From Eleftheria terrae (lineage in GTDB: Bacteria; Pseudomonadota; Gammaproteobacteria; Burkholderiales; Burkholderiaceae_C): 64,000 nt of DNA. The notes below the pieces were generated by a model. It did no database searches. It worked only from the letters and a program-made list of their open reading frames with translations, and was not told the DNA's origin. The position numbers were made by a program, and so were the translations under genes. This document shows, one piece after another, positions 32,428 through 40,233 of the stretch. Position 1 is the first letter of the stretch; the number at the start of each line of letters is the position of its first letter. The stretch covers positions 3,720,001 through 3,784,000 of the forward strand of contig NZ_CP106951.1 of assembly GCF_030419005.1 (NCBI RefSeq), given 5' to 3'.

Positions 32428-33642
32428 ATGCGCATGCATTTCGCTCGTCCCGAACTCGCCAGCGAGCTGGCCCGCCAGTTGCGAGGCGATGCCGTTGTCG
32501 GTGGCCTGCAGCATGGCCTGTTCCTCGCAGCGCCGCGTGGCACCGGCCTCTCCACCTTCCTGCGCCGCGACCTCGAGCCGCAGCTGGCGCGGGCCGGCGC
32601 GGTGGTGGTGCATGTGGAGCTGAGCGCCGACCGTCGCCGCGACGGCGGGCAGCTCATCGTGGACGCCATTGCCCGTGCCCTCGGCTGGCAGCTGCGAGCC
32701 CTGGCCGGCTCGGTGTCCAAGGCCCGGCTGGCCGCCCTGGGCCGGGCCTTCTGGCCGGACGCCGCCGACCCCCAGCCCGGTACCGCCGGCGGCACCACGC
32801 TGACCGATGCCATCTGTGCGCTGCAGGACCTGTGCGCCCGCCCGGTCGCCCTGGTGATCGACGATGCCCACCATGCGCTCGACAGCCCGCCCGGCGAAGC
32901 CGCCATGGCGTCGTTGAAGCAAGCCAGCGGCGAGCTCAACCGCCGTGGCACGGTGCGGCTGCAACTGGTGCTCGCCGGCTCCCATCGCGACAAGCTGCTG
33001 CGGCTGATGGACACCGCCGGCGCGCCGTTCCAGGGCGCCACCATCCACAGCCTGCCCAAGCTGGGCGTGCCCTATGTGGATCATGTGGTGGGCCTCATCG
33101 AGGCACGCCGGCCGGAGTTGCGGCCGGTGAACGGGGTCTTGCTGGCCGAGGCGTTTCGCGCCTTCCGCCAACGGCCGGGGTGCTTCGGCGCGGCCATTGC
33201 CGAGGCACTCAACCCATTGAACGACGCCGAAGGGCGCTTCGAGCACCAGGTGCGGGCGGCGGCCGGGCGCGAGCAGGCTGCCGAGACCGCGCGGCGCCGC
33301 GACGACTACCTGGGGCTGCGCCCGCTGGAGCAGGCGGTGCTCGGCCGCCTGCTGGAGGAGGGCCGGCGCTTTCGGCCGGACGATGCCGACACCCAGGCCT
33401 TCTGCCAGCAGCGTTGTCCGGGCATGTCGGTGTCGTCGCTGGAGGTGATCGCCGCGCTGGAGCGCCTGCGCGACCATGCGCCGCCGCTGGTCTGGCGCTC
33501 GCCGCGGGGCGAGTACGCGGTGGAGGATCCCGGCCTGCTGGTGTGGTACCAGGAATGCTCGCGGTCGGGTGAATGGCCGCCGATCGAGGCTCAGGCGAGC
33601 TGCGTCGCGGCCTTGCTGTCGGAGTCCGGCGCGGCCGGCTGA
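32428..33642 (+). CDS. AAA-like ATP-binding protein with altered P-loop
   Basis: A 404-residue protein. The P-loop region reads LFLAAPRGTGLSTFLRRDL, where the lysine of GxGK[ST] is replaced by Leu41. The Walker B-like strand PVALVIDDAHHAL is intact, and LQLVLAGSHRDKL is a sensor-1-like strand. The C-terminal 150 residues are helical with a winged-helix-like character (DYLGLRPLEQAVLGRLLEEG). It resembles ORC/STAND-type ATPases that open prokaryotic AAA families. The Lys loss predicts weak or no ATP hydrolysis. ATG 32428 has AAGG at five bases. Its end overlaps the convergent HAD gene by 52 bases. Confidence 0.65.
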   Translation: MRMHFARPELASELARQLRGDAVVGGLQHGLFLAAPRGTGLSTFLRRDLEPQLARAGAVVVHVELSADRRRDGGQLIVDAIARALGWQLRALAGSVSKARLAALGRAFWPDAADPQPGTAGGTTLTDAICALQDLCARPVALVIDDAHHALDSPPGEAAMASLKQASGELNRRGTVRLQLVLAGSHRDKLLRLMDTAGAPFQGATIHSLPKLGVPYVDHVVGLIEARRPELRPVNGVLLAEAFRAFRQRPGCFGAAIAEALNPLNDAEGRFEHQVRAAAGREQAAETARRRDDYLGLRPLEQAVLGRLLEEGRRFRPDDADTQAFCQQRCPGMSVSSLEVIAALERLRDHAPPLVWRSPRGEYAVEDPGLLVWYQECSRSGEWPPIEAQASCVAALLSESGAAG

Positions 33643-34280
33643 GCGGGCGGCAGGCCAAGCACCACCTCGGCGATATGCCGCATCTCGCCGAACAGGTGCC
33701 GGGGCCCCGCTTGAGCCAGCGCCTCCGGGGTGGCGTAGCCCCAGGTCACGGCGCCGAAGGCCATGCCGGCGTGGTGGGCCGCTTCGGCGTCGGCGCCCTG
33801 GTCGCCGATGTACAGCACCTGGCCGCCTGGCACAGCGGCGCGGCGTGCCAGGCGGCGCAGCCGGGGCGCCTTGCCGAGGATGGAGGCACCGCAATCGACG
33901 TGTGCGAACAAGGCCATCAGCTGCGGCCCGAGCACCGCCTCCACATTGACCCGGGCGTTGGATGTGACCAGGGCCAGCGGCACCTGGTGCGCCGCCAGCG
34001 TGCGCAGCAACTCGGCGCTGCCGGGAAACAAGGGCACCCGCTGGCTGGAGTGCTGCATGCGCCCCATGAAGCTGCGCGCCACCGCCGGCAGCTTCCAGGC
34101 CGGCACCTGCAGCCGCCGCATCACTTCGCGGGTGCTGCATTGCCGCAGCAGCGGCACTTCCTCGGGGGCCGGGGCGCGAAAGCGGTGCTCGCGCGCGACC
34201 TCGCCCAGGGCGCCGAGGAAAAAGGCAAAGGAGTCGGCCAGGGTGCCGTCGAAATCAAAAGCGACCAGTCGGTATGGCAT
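33591..34280 (-). CDS. HAD-family phosphatase (Gph-like)
   Basis: A 229-residue haloacid dehalogenase hydrolase. Motif I is VAFDFDGTLADS with two catalytic Asp, motif II is LALVTSNA, and motifs III and IV appear as LGKAPRL and VLYIGDQGADAEAA. An alpha-helical cap (MRRLQVPAWKL, FMGRMQHSSQ) sits between motifs I and II as in phosphoglycolate phosphatase-like enzymes. The C-terminal tail is extended by about 25 residues (PPAQPAAPDSDSKAATQLA) which makes it overlap the convergent ATPase gene. The substrate is unknown. Confidence 0.82.
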   Translation of the reverse strand: MPYRLVAFDFDGTLADSFAFFLGALGEVAREHRFRAPAPEEVPLLRQCSTREVMRRLQVPAWKLPAVARSFMGRMQHSSQRVPLFPGSAELLRTLAAHQVPLALVTSNARVNVEAVLGPQLMALFAHVDCGASILGKAPRLRRLARRAAVPGGQVLYIGDQGADAEAAHHAGMAFGAVTWGYATPEALAQAGPRHLFGEMRHIAEVVLGLPPAQPAAPDSDSKAATQLA

Positions 34281-35060
34281 GAATCGCTCGGGGACCGCCG
34301 CTGCTGCTGCGCCGGGCGGCAAGAAGGAAAAGAGCGGCATTGTCCCTGCCGGAACGCCCGAGTGGTCGGCGCCGGTCGCCCGCGGTGGCGGCATGCCGCC
34401 CGGGCACCGGGCGCTGCCTGCCTGGCTCGGCATGCCAGGGCGCCATGGCCGCGCGCTGGTGGGCGTGGTGGGGCTGGCCAAGCGGCAGGCGGCTATGACA
34501 GCCCTCCGCTGCGCGGGCTCGATGGAGGTCAGCAGCATGCCCGGGCAGGCCTGCGGCCTGGAGACGCAGGGCGGAGGGCGGAGGGCGGAGGGCGAAGGCA
34601 GGCTCCCGCACGTGGTACAGGGGCGCGACCGGAGCGGGTGCCCGGCAGCGGTGGACAGCGCCCCGGGGCAGCGCGTTGCCGCCTGCGGGAGGGTGGCTGC
34701 AGCACCCGGTGCCGGTGCCGGGGCAGGGGCAAGGGCAAGGGCAAGGGCAAGGGCAAGGGCAAGGGCAAGGGCAAGGGCAAGGGCAAGGGCAAGGGCAGGG
34801 GCAGGGGCAGGGGCAGGGGCAGGGGCAGGGGCAGGGGCAAGGGCAGGGGCAGGGGCAGGGGCAGGATGCGCGTGGTCCGGCCACCCTGCCTGCACCATGC
34901 CGCCGCGGACCCGCGTCCATCCAGTGGCTTCGACCGCGGTCGCGGCGAGCCGCGACCGGCCTGCACACCGCGCAGGGCCTGGCCTGGCGCGACCGATGCT
35001 CACCTGGCGCGTATAGTGCGGCTCCGTCCCGTTTCCTGAACGCTTTCCGCGCAGAGCCCC
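34281..35060. other. Long intergenic region with simple repeats
   Basis: A 780-base gap between the HAD gene and the acetyltransferase gene. It holds four head-to-tail copies of a 7-bp GGCGGAG unit at 34569-34596 and the large GGGCAR hexanucleotide repeat at 34720-34864. Very long open frames cross this region on all strands, because the repeat has no stops. They encode Pro-Leu, Pro-Cys or Ala/Gly repeats and are artefacts. A TATAGT element (35012-35017) stands about 45 bases upstream of the acetyltransferase start and may be its -10. Confidence 0.55.
34720..34864 (+). repeat. Hexanucleotide tandem repeat GGGCAA/GGGCAG
   Basis: About 24 head-to-tail copies of a 6-bp unit. The first unit is GGGCAG, then a block of about ten GGGCAA units, then GGGCAG units with one GGGCAA inside. 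The block structure suggests expansion by slippage from two unit variants. On the plus strand each unit has a G3 run, so G-quadruplex or triplex formation is possible. No gene is disrupted by it. Confidence 0.92.
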
Positions 35061-35582
35061 ATGCAGTTGGTCGATTGCACCCCCGAGCGCCATGCCGGCG
35101 CCATCCTGGACATCTTCAACGACGCCATCGCGAATTCGACCGCGCTGTACGACTACCGGGCCCGCACGCCCGAGATGATGACGGCCTGGTTCGAGGCCAA
35201 GCGGCAGGGCCGCTGGCCGGTGATCGGCATGGAGGACGAGTCCGGCGCGCTGATGGGCTTCGCCAGTTTCGGCACCTTCCGGGCCTGGCCGGCCTACAAG
35301 TACACGGTGGAGCATTCGATCTACATCCATCGCGACCATCGTGGCAAGGGCCTGGGCCGCGAGCTGCTGCAGCAGCTCATCGAACGGGCCCGCCGGCAGG
35401 AGGTGCACGTGATGGTTGGCGGCATCGACGCGAGCAACGAGGCGAGCATCGCGCTGCACCGGCAACTGGGCTTCGAGCATGCCGGCACCGTGCACCAGGC
35501 CGGCTACAAGTTCGGCCGCTGGCTCGACCTGGCCTTCTACCAGCGGGTGCTGGACACGCCGCTGCAGCCGGTGGAGGGCTGA
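35061..35582 (+). CDS. GNAT N-acetyltransferase (phosphinothricin acetyltransferase-like)
   Basis: A 173-residue GNAT protein. The beginning (MQLVDCTPERHAGAILDIFN, then DAIANSTALYDY) and the acetyl-CoA loop HRDHRGKGLGRELLQQLIER are typical of the Pat/Bar (phosphinothricin or methionine sulfoximine) N-acetyltransferase group. The conserved IDASNEASIALHRQLGFEHA follows. It probably acetylates a small amine; real substrates of chromosomal members are uncertain. No strong ribosome site is visible before ATG 35061. Confidence 0.85.
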   Translation: MQLVDCTPERHAGAILDIFNDAIANSTALYDYRARTPEMMTAWFEAKRQGRWPVIGMEDESGALMGFASFGTFRAWPAYKYTVEHSIYIHRDHRGKGLGRELLQQLIERARRQEVHVMVGGIDASNEASIALHRQLGFEHAGTVHQAGYKFGRWLDLAFYQRVLDTPLQPVEG

Positions 35583-35711
35583 AGCCGGCGGCGCGGCCGC
35601 TGTACCTGTCCCGGCACTGACACAGTCGGGCGGCTGTACCGGGCGGCTGTGCCTTCGCGCCCGGGCCGGGCCTGCCTATCGTGGCGACACCTGCCATGAG
35701 AGGAGCCCGCC

Positions 35712-35918
35712 ATGACCGCCACCACGCTGACCGCCCCCGCCCCCGCGCCCGGCCGCGCCGCCCGCCTTGCCGGGCACCTGTACCAGCTGCTGCGCCAGCG
35801 CAGCATGACGCCGGAGGAGCGCTTCTTGCGCAACGCCACCGACCTGGTCGACCTGGAGCGCCGCTTGCGCTGGCTGGACCGCAGCGCCCCCATTGCGCTG
35901 GAGCAACTGCCGAGGTGA
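35712..35918 (+). CDS. DUF3563-like small protein
   Basis: A 68-residue protein with a low-complexity Ala/Pro N-terminus and the conserved half LRQRSMTPEERFLRNATDLV followed by DLERRLRWLDR. This is very close to the small DUF3563 proteins of Burkholderiales, whose function is unknown. A GAGGAG ribosome site precedes the start. It stands alone between the acetyltransferase and the MocR-type regulator. Confidence 0.65.
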   Translation: MTATTLTAPAPAPGRAARLAGHLYQLLRQRSMTPEERFLRNATDLVDLERRLRWLDRSAPIALEQLPR

Positions 35919-35973
35919 GGCCGCGGTCTTTGCCACAATCGCTTCCTCGCTGTCCCACCCCGCCGAGGCGCCC

Positions 35974-37431
35974 ATGCTGATGCTCGACCGTCGCTCCGCC
36001 GTGCCGCTGGCCGAGCAGATCGAAGCCGGCCTGCGTGCCCTCATCGAGGCCGGCCGCCTGGCGCCGGGAGTGCGCCTGACGTCCATCCGCCAGCTGGCGG
36101 CCCAACTGGCCGTCAGCCCCAACACCGTGGTGAGTGCCTACGACCGCCTGATGGCCGATGGGGTGATCGAGTCACGCGGCACCGCCGGCTACTTCGTTTG
36201 CGAAACCGGCCCGGCCTGGGTGCACGACGGCCTGCTGGAGGCTGGCGAAGAGCAGGACGCGGTCTGGCTGGCCCAGCAGTCGCACGACCAGCCGGCCGGC
36301 GTGCTGCTGGCCAGCAGCGGCGCCTTGCCGCCGGCCTGGCTGGAGGACGCGGTGCCGGCCTCGCTGGTGCACCGGGCGCTCGCGCAGTGCGTGGGCGGCA
36401 TGGCGGCGCGCTGCCCGCCACAAGGCCTGCCGGCCTTGCGCGAGCGGCTGGCGATGTTGATGCGGTCCAACGGAGTGGCGGTCGATGCCAGCCGGGTGCT
36501 GACCACCCAGGGCGGCACCCAGGCCATCGACCTGATCTGCCGGGCGCTGTTGCAGCCGGGCGACGCGGTGGTGGTGGAAGACCCGGGCTACCACCTGCTC
36601 TTCGGCCGGCTCAGGCAGGCCCGGGTGCGCATCGTGCCGGTGGCGCGCGGCCCCGAGGGGCTGGACCTGCAGCAGCTGGAGGCGGCCTGCATCGAGCACC
36701 GGCCGCGCCTGATGTTCGTGCAGAGCGTGCTGCACAACCCCACCGGCTGGAGCTGCAGCGCCGCCAACCTGCACCGGGTGCTGATGCTGGCCGAGCGGCA
36801 CGACGTGCTGATTGCCGAAGACGATGCGCACGGCCAGCTGCATCCCGGGCAGCCGACCCGGCTGGCGCAACTGTCGGGCCTGGCGAGGGTGGTGTACTAC
36901 TCCAGCTTCTGCAAGGTGCTGAGCCCGGCCTTGCGCATGGGCTGGCTGGCGGCCGAGCCGGAGCTGCTCAAGCCACTGCTGCGCGAGAAGATGTACTCCA
37001 TCCTCACCACACCGGCGCTCAACGAGCAGGTGCTGCTGCAGGTGCTGAGCACCGGGCGCCTGCGCAAGCACATCGAGCGGCTGCAGCAGAAGCTGGGTCT
37101 CGCCCGCGTGGTGGCGGCGCGCCAGCTGCGGCAGGCCGGCATCGTGCTGGATCATCCGGCCGAAGGCGGCCTGTGGCTGTGGGGCCGGGTGCCCGACGGC
37201 GTGGACCTGGGGCTGCTGACGCGCGATGCCTACCGCAACGGCATCCTGCTGGCCGGTGGCACCACCTTCCGCGCCGAGCCCGCACCGGCCGACGGCCACC
37301 TGCGCTTCAACGTGGTCTACAGCCAGCATGTGCGGCTGGCCGAGTACCTGTCGCAGCGCCTCCAGGCGGTGCAGGCGGCCAGCGCGGCCCTGGGGCGGCT
37401 GGCCGCCGCCGGCAGCGCCTCGTCGTCCTGA
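35974..37431 (+). CDS. MocR-type regulator (GntR HTH plus aminotransferase domain)
   Basis: A 485-residue protein. The N-terminal winged helix is PLAEQIEAGLRALIEAGRLA with LAVSPNTVVSAYDRLMADGV (residues 10-75). A class I aminotransferase-like domain follows (about 110-470), including TTQGGTQAIDLICRALLQPG, VQSVLHNPTGW, IAEDDAHG and the PLP lysine region VVYYSSFCKVLSPALRMGWL. Such regulators sense PLP-bound amino acids or vitamins (PdxR, GabR, TauR types). ATG 35974 gives the usual N-terminus. Its target is unknown; no pdx or gab genes are adjacent. Confidence 0.88.
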   Translation: MLMLDRRSAVPLAEQIEAGLRALIEAGRLAPGVRLTSIRQLAAQLAVSPNTVVSAYDRLMADGVIESRGTAGYFVCETGPAWVHDGLLEAGEEQDAVWLAQQSHDQPAGVLLASSGALPPAWLEDAVPASLVHRALAQCVGGMAARCPPQGLPALRERLAMLMRSNGVAVDASRVLTTQGGTQAIDLICRALLQPGDAVVVEDPGYHLLFGRLRQARVRIVPVARGPEGLDLQQLEAACIEHRPRLMFVQSVLHNPTGWSCSAANLHRVLMLAERHDVLIAEDDAHGQLHPGQPTRLAQLSGLARVVYYSSFCKVLSPALRMGWLAAEPELLKPLLREKMYSILTTPALNEQVLLQVLSTGRLRKHIERLQQKLGLARVVAARQLRQAGIVLDHPAEGGLWLWGRVPDGVDLGLLTRDAYRNGILLAGGTTFRAEPAPADGHLRFNVVYSQHVRLAEYLSQRLQAVQAASAALGRLAAAGSASSS

Positions 37432-37446
37432 GGGCCGCGGCCCGCC

Positions 37447-38661
37447 TCAGCCGGGGCCGATGACACCGGCCTCGCGCAGCGCCGCGATCTCGCCATCTCG
37501 GTAGCCGAGTTCGCGCAGCAGGGCGGTGGTGTGCTCGCCGGTGGACGGCGGCGGCGAGCGCAGGGGCAGGCGCTGGCCGTCGAGTGCGATCGGCAGCAAG
37601 GCGGTGTGCGTGTCGATGGCCTGGCCGGCGCTGCTGGCATCGGCCGGCAGGCGCACGGGTGCCAGGCCGCCGGTGGCGCGCAGGTGGGGGTCGTCGAACA
37701 GCGCGTCGGGCCGGGTGATGGGCGCATAAGGCAGGCCCTGGCGCTCGAAGATCGCGGCGATCTCCGCTGCACTGCGGCTGGCCAGGGTGTCGCGCAGCTG
37801 CGGCAGCAGCCAGTCGCGCGCCTGCACACGCAGGTTGTTGCTGGCAAGCCGGGGGTCGGCCTTGAGGGCCTGCAGTTCAAACGCCTCGCAGAAGAGCGCC
37901 CATTGCGTGTCGGACACCACCGCCAGGAAGATCTGCTCGCCGTCCTGCACCTGGAAGACGTCGTAGATGCCCCAGGCCGACACCCGGTTCGGCATGGGCG
38001 CCGCGGGTTGCCCGGTGACGGCGAACTGCATCATGTGCTGGGCGACCAGGAAGACGTTGTTCTCGAACAGCGCACTCTGCACTTCCTGGCCGCGCCCGGT
38101 CTTCTCGCGCTGCGCGAGGGCCGCCATCACGCCGAGCGCGCCGAACAGGCCGCCCATGATGTCGTTGACGCTCGCGCCGGCGCGCAGTGGCCGGCCCTCG
38201 GGCCCGGTCATGTAGGCCAGGCCGCCCATCATCTGCACCACCTCGTCGAGCGCCGTGCGGTGCTCATAGGGGCCGGGCAGGAAACCCTTCATCGAAACAT
38301 AGACCAGCCGCGGGTTGAGGGCAGACAGCCAGGCCGGGTCCAGGCCCAGCGAAGCCATCGTGCCGGCCTTGAAGTTCTCGCTGAAGACATCGGCGCCGGC
38401 CACCAGCTTGAGCACGATCTCGCGGCCCCGTGCGTCACGGGCGTCCACGGCCAGGCTTTTCTTGTTGCGGTTGAACAGCGAGAAGAACCCGGCCCCGGCA
38501 CCCAGCAGGCGGCGCGTGCCGTCACCGTGCAGGGGCTCGACCTTGATGACGTCGGCGCCGAGGTCGGCCAGCAGCAGGCCGCAGGTCGGGCCCATCACCA
38601 TGTGCGTGAACTCCACCACCCGCAACCCGGCCAGGGGCAGGGTGGACCGCTCGGTGCTCAT
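37447..38661 (-). CDS. CaiB/BaiF-type CoA transferase
   Basis: A 404-residue class III CoA transferase. The N-terminal LAGLRVVEFTHMVMGPTCGL, LGADVIKVEPLHGDGTRR, LFNRNKKSLAVD and the region GASVNDIMGGLFGALGVMAA (catalytic Asp in ND) follow the family order. The C-terminal segment GLPYAPITRPDALFDDPHLR closes the fold. It transfers CoA between carboxylic acids, but the acid pair cannot be read. It converges tightly (15 bases) with the MocR-type gene; no acyl-CoA genes are adjacent. Confidence 0.9.
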   Translation of the reverse strand: MSTERSTLPLAGLRVVEFTHMVMGPTCGLLLADLGADVIKVEPLHGDGTRRLLGAGAGFFSLFNRNKKSLAVDARDARGREIVLKLVAGADVFSENFKAGTMASLGLDPAWLSALNPRLVYVSMKGFLPGPYEHRTALDEVVQMMGGLAYMTGPEGRPLRAGASVNDIMGGLFGALGVMAALAQREKTGRGQEVQSALFENNVFLVAQHMMQFAVTGQPAAPMPNRVSAWGIYDVFQVQDGEQIFLAVVSDTQWALFCEAFELQALKADPRLASNNLRVQARDWLLPQLRDTLASRSAAEIAAIFERQGLPYAPITRPDALFDDPHLRATGGLAPVRLPADASSAGQAIDTHTALLPIALDGQRLPLRSPPPSTGEHTTALLRELGYRDGEIAALREAGVIGPG

Positions 38662-39488
38662 CGTTGCGGCTCCTGGGCATGGGTCGCGAAGCGGGGGGCG
38701 AGTGCGTGGGGGCGGGTCAGTGTGGCGACCGGTTCGACGGCAGTGGCTGGCAAGGGCGGGACTCCTGGACGAGGGCGATGCGGCATGCGGGCGAAGGCCG
38801 CCCGAGGCAGGCAGGTGTGGCGGCAAGGCCAGCGCTGGCCGGCTGCGTGTGGACAGCGGCCAACAGCGCCGGCCTGTGCGGGCGCGCCCGGGTGGGGCGG
38901 GGCCATCTTAATGGAGCGCCGGCAGGCCATGGTTCGGCGCGCGCGCCGCTGCCGGCAGCGGGCTCGCGGACGTGTCCGCCCTGCCATGTGCAGGAGCCGG
39001 CAGAGGACCGGCGGCGGCAAGGCAGGCCGCCCGGTGTCGACGCAGCGTGCCGCGGCCGCCTCGCACGGGCGGTGGCCGGCTCGCCCGGCAAGGGGCGCCG
39101 CCGGCTTCGATGCGGCACGCAGGCGCCGGGCCGGTTCGTCGTGCACGCCTCCTCCGGTCGACCCAAGCGTTGCGGCCACGTCGAGGCCTTGCGATGTGCG
39201 TCCTTCGGTGCGCCGGCTTCGTGGCTGATACCCAGTGCTGATACCCAGTGCTGATACCCAGTGCTCACCCGGCGCTCTTACCCGGCACTCTTACCCGGCA
39301 CTCTTACCCAGCGCTGATACCCGGCGATGGTGCCTCCGTGCTCCGGCCGCGGTGCCCACGCTGCAATGCCGACTGCTGCAATGCCGAGACGGAACTGTCG
39401 ACGCTGAACTGCCGCGGCTGCTGTGCGGCCACTGCCGCCAGGCGTTCACCCGCGCCGCATCGAAGGCGGCCTGCCGAGCGCCCCCCGC
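38662..39488. other. Long intergenic region with a 13-bp tandem repeat
   Basis: A gap of 827 bases between the CoA transferase and the small gene at 39489. No convincing protein gene is seen: the frames lack family motifs and start sites. It contains the tandem repeat at 39224-39325 and, to its right, a duplicated CTGCAATGCCGA (39361-39387 area). Confidence 0.5.
39224..39325 (+). repeat. 13-bp tandem repeat (about eight copies)
   Basis: Units run head to tail. Three are identical GCTGATACCCAGT (39224-39262), one is shortened to 11 bp, then come GCTCTTACCCGGC, ACTCTTACCCGGC, ACTCTTACCCAGC and GCTGATACCCGGC, ending at 39325. The core TACCC is invariant except in the short copy. The spacing is constant and there are no spacers, so it is not a CRISPR array. 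It lies in a non-coding region. Confidence 0.9.
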
Positions 39489-39956
39489 TCAGTGCGGTTC
39501 GCCGCTTGAATGGCTGGACTGGCCGGTGCCCCCGCTGCCGCCGCCACCGCCACCACTGCCCGGCAGGCGCGACAGCCTCAGCACCCGCCGCACCGCGGCG
39601 GCCTCGTCCTGCCCGGTGCCGCCGGGCCAGGACACCAGGTGCAGTTCACTCACCTCGGGAAGATCGGGCAGCAGCAGTTCCAGCAACCGGTCGTGCGGCG
39701 GCGGGGAGCCGCTGTCGGGCAACGGGTCGTCCATCACGATGCGGTGGTACACCCGGCCCCGGTTGTCCCGGGCTTCGACCCAGAAACAGGGATGTGGTCC
39801 GCGCTCGGGCTCGGCATGGGGGTCCGGCAGCGGCACCTGCTCGAGCCGTTGCTCGCGCACCACCCGCCATGCCTGGCCATCCCAGCCAAGGACAAGGCGG
39901 CGCACGGGGGTGGCTCGGGGTGCGGCAGGCGGTGATGGTGGGTTCTCGGCGGACAT
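39489..39956 (-). CDS. Hypothetical protein divergent from the SNF2 helicase
   Basis: A 155-residue protein with a strong AAGGAGAA ribosome site before ATG 39956. The core is VRRLVLGWDGQAWRVVREQR, FWVEARDNRGRVYHRIVMDD and LLPDLPEVSELHLVSWPGGT, a mixed alpha/beta pattern. The C-terminus ends in a Gly/Ser tail (GSGGGGGGSGGTGQ). No family is recognised. It is encoded head-to-head with the helicase gene, 277 bases away, so the two may share regulation. Confidence 0.65.
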   Translation of the reverse strand: MSAENPPSPPAAPRATPVRRLVLGWDGQAWRVVREQRLEQVPLPDPHAEPERGPHPCFWVEARDNRGRVYHRIVMDDPLPDSGSPPPHDRLLELLLPDLPEVSELHLVSWPGGTGQDEAAAVRRVLRLSRLPGSGGGGGGSGGTGQSSHSSGEPH

Positions 39957-40233
39957 GAGCGTTCTCCTTGTGAAGAAGGTGGGACGCACTGCCGCATGCC
40001 GTGACGATGGAGCGGACCAGGGCCCCCACCCTCCTGACGCAGACACGCTGCAGCACCTAGATCGTCTTTGTTGTCTTGAGAAGCCGCTTGTGCGATCTGC
40101 GGCTTCCGTCATTGAACATCGTCGAGGGCCGCATGGGACGCTATCCCTACAAATCCCTAGTGAATACGATGCACGCGCAGCGATCTGTGCAAGCAGGCCG
40201 GCTGGCCTGGCGCAGCCGGCAGAATCGCGTCTG

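Noticed and set aside
34529..35016. Open frames encoding Pro-Leu, Pro-Cys, Ala-Gly and similar dipeptide repeats
   Set aside because: They come from the 6-bp repeat, which has no stop codon in any frame. No start site or conserved flank supports translation.
39224..39325. Possible CRISPR array
   Set aside because: The units are 13 bp, contiguous and without spacers, and no cas genes are nearby. It is a simple tandem repeat.
39326..39488. Cysteine-rich frame (CPRCNADCCNAETEL...) that might be a zinc ribbon
   Set aside because: The Cys pairs arise from the duplicated CTGCAATGCCGA sequence, there is no ribosome site and no match to a family spacing. I consider it chance.
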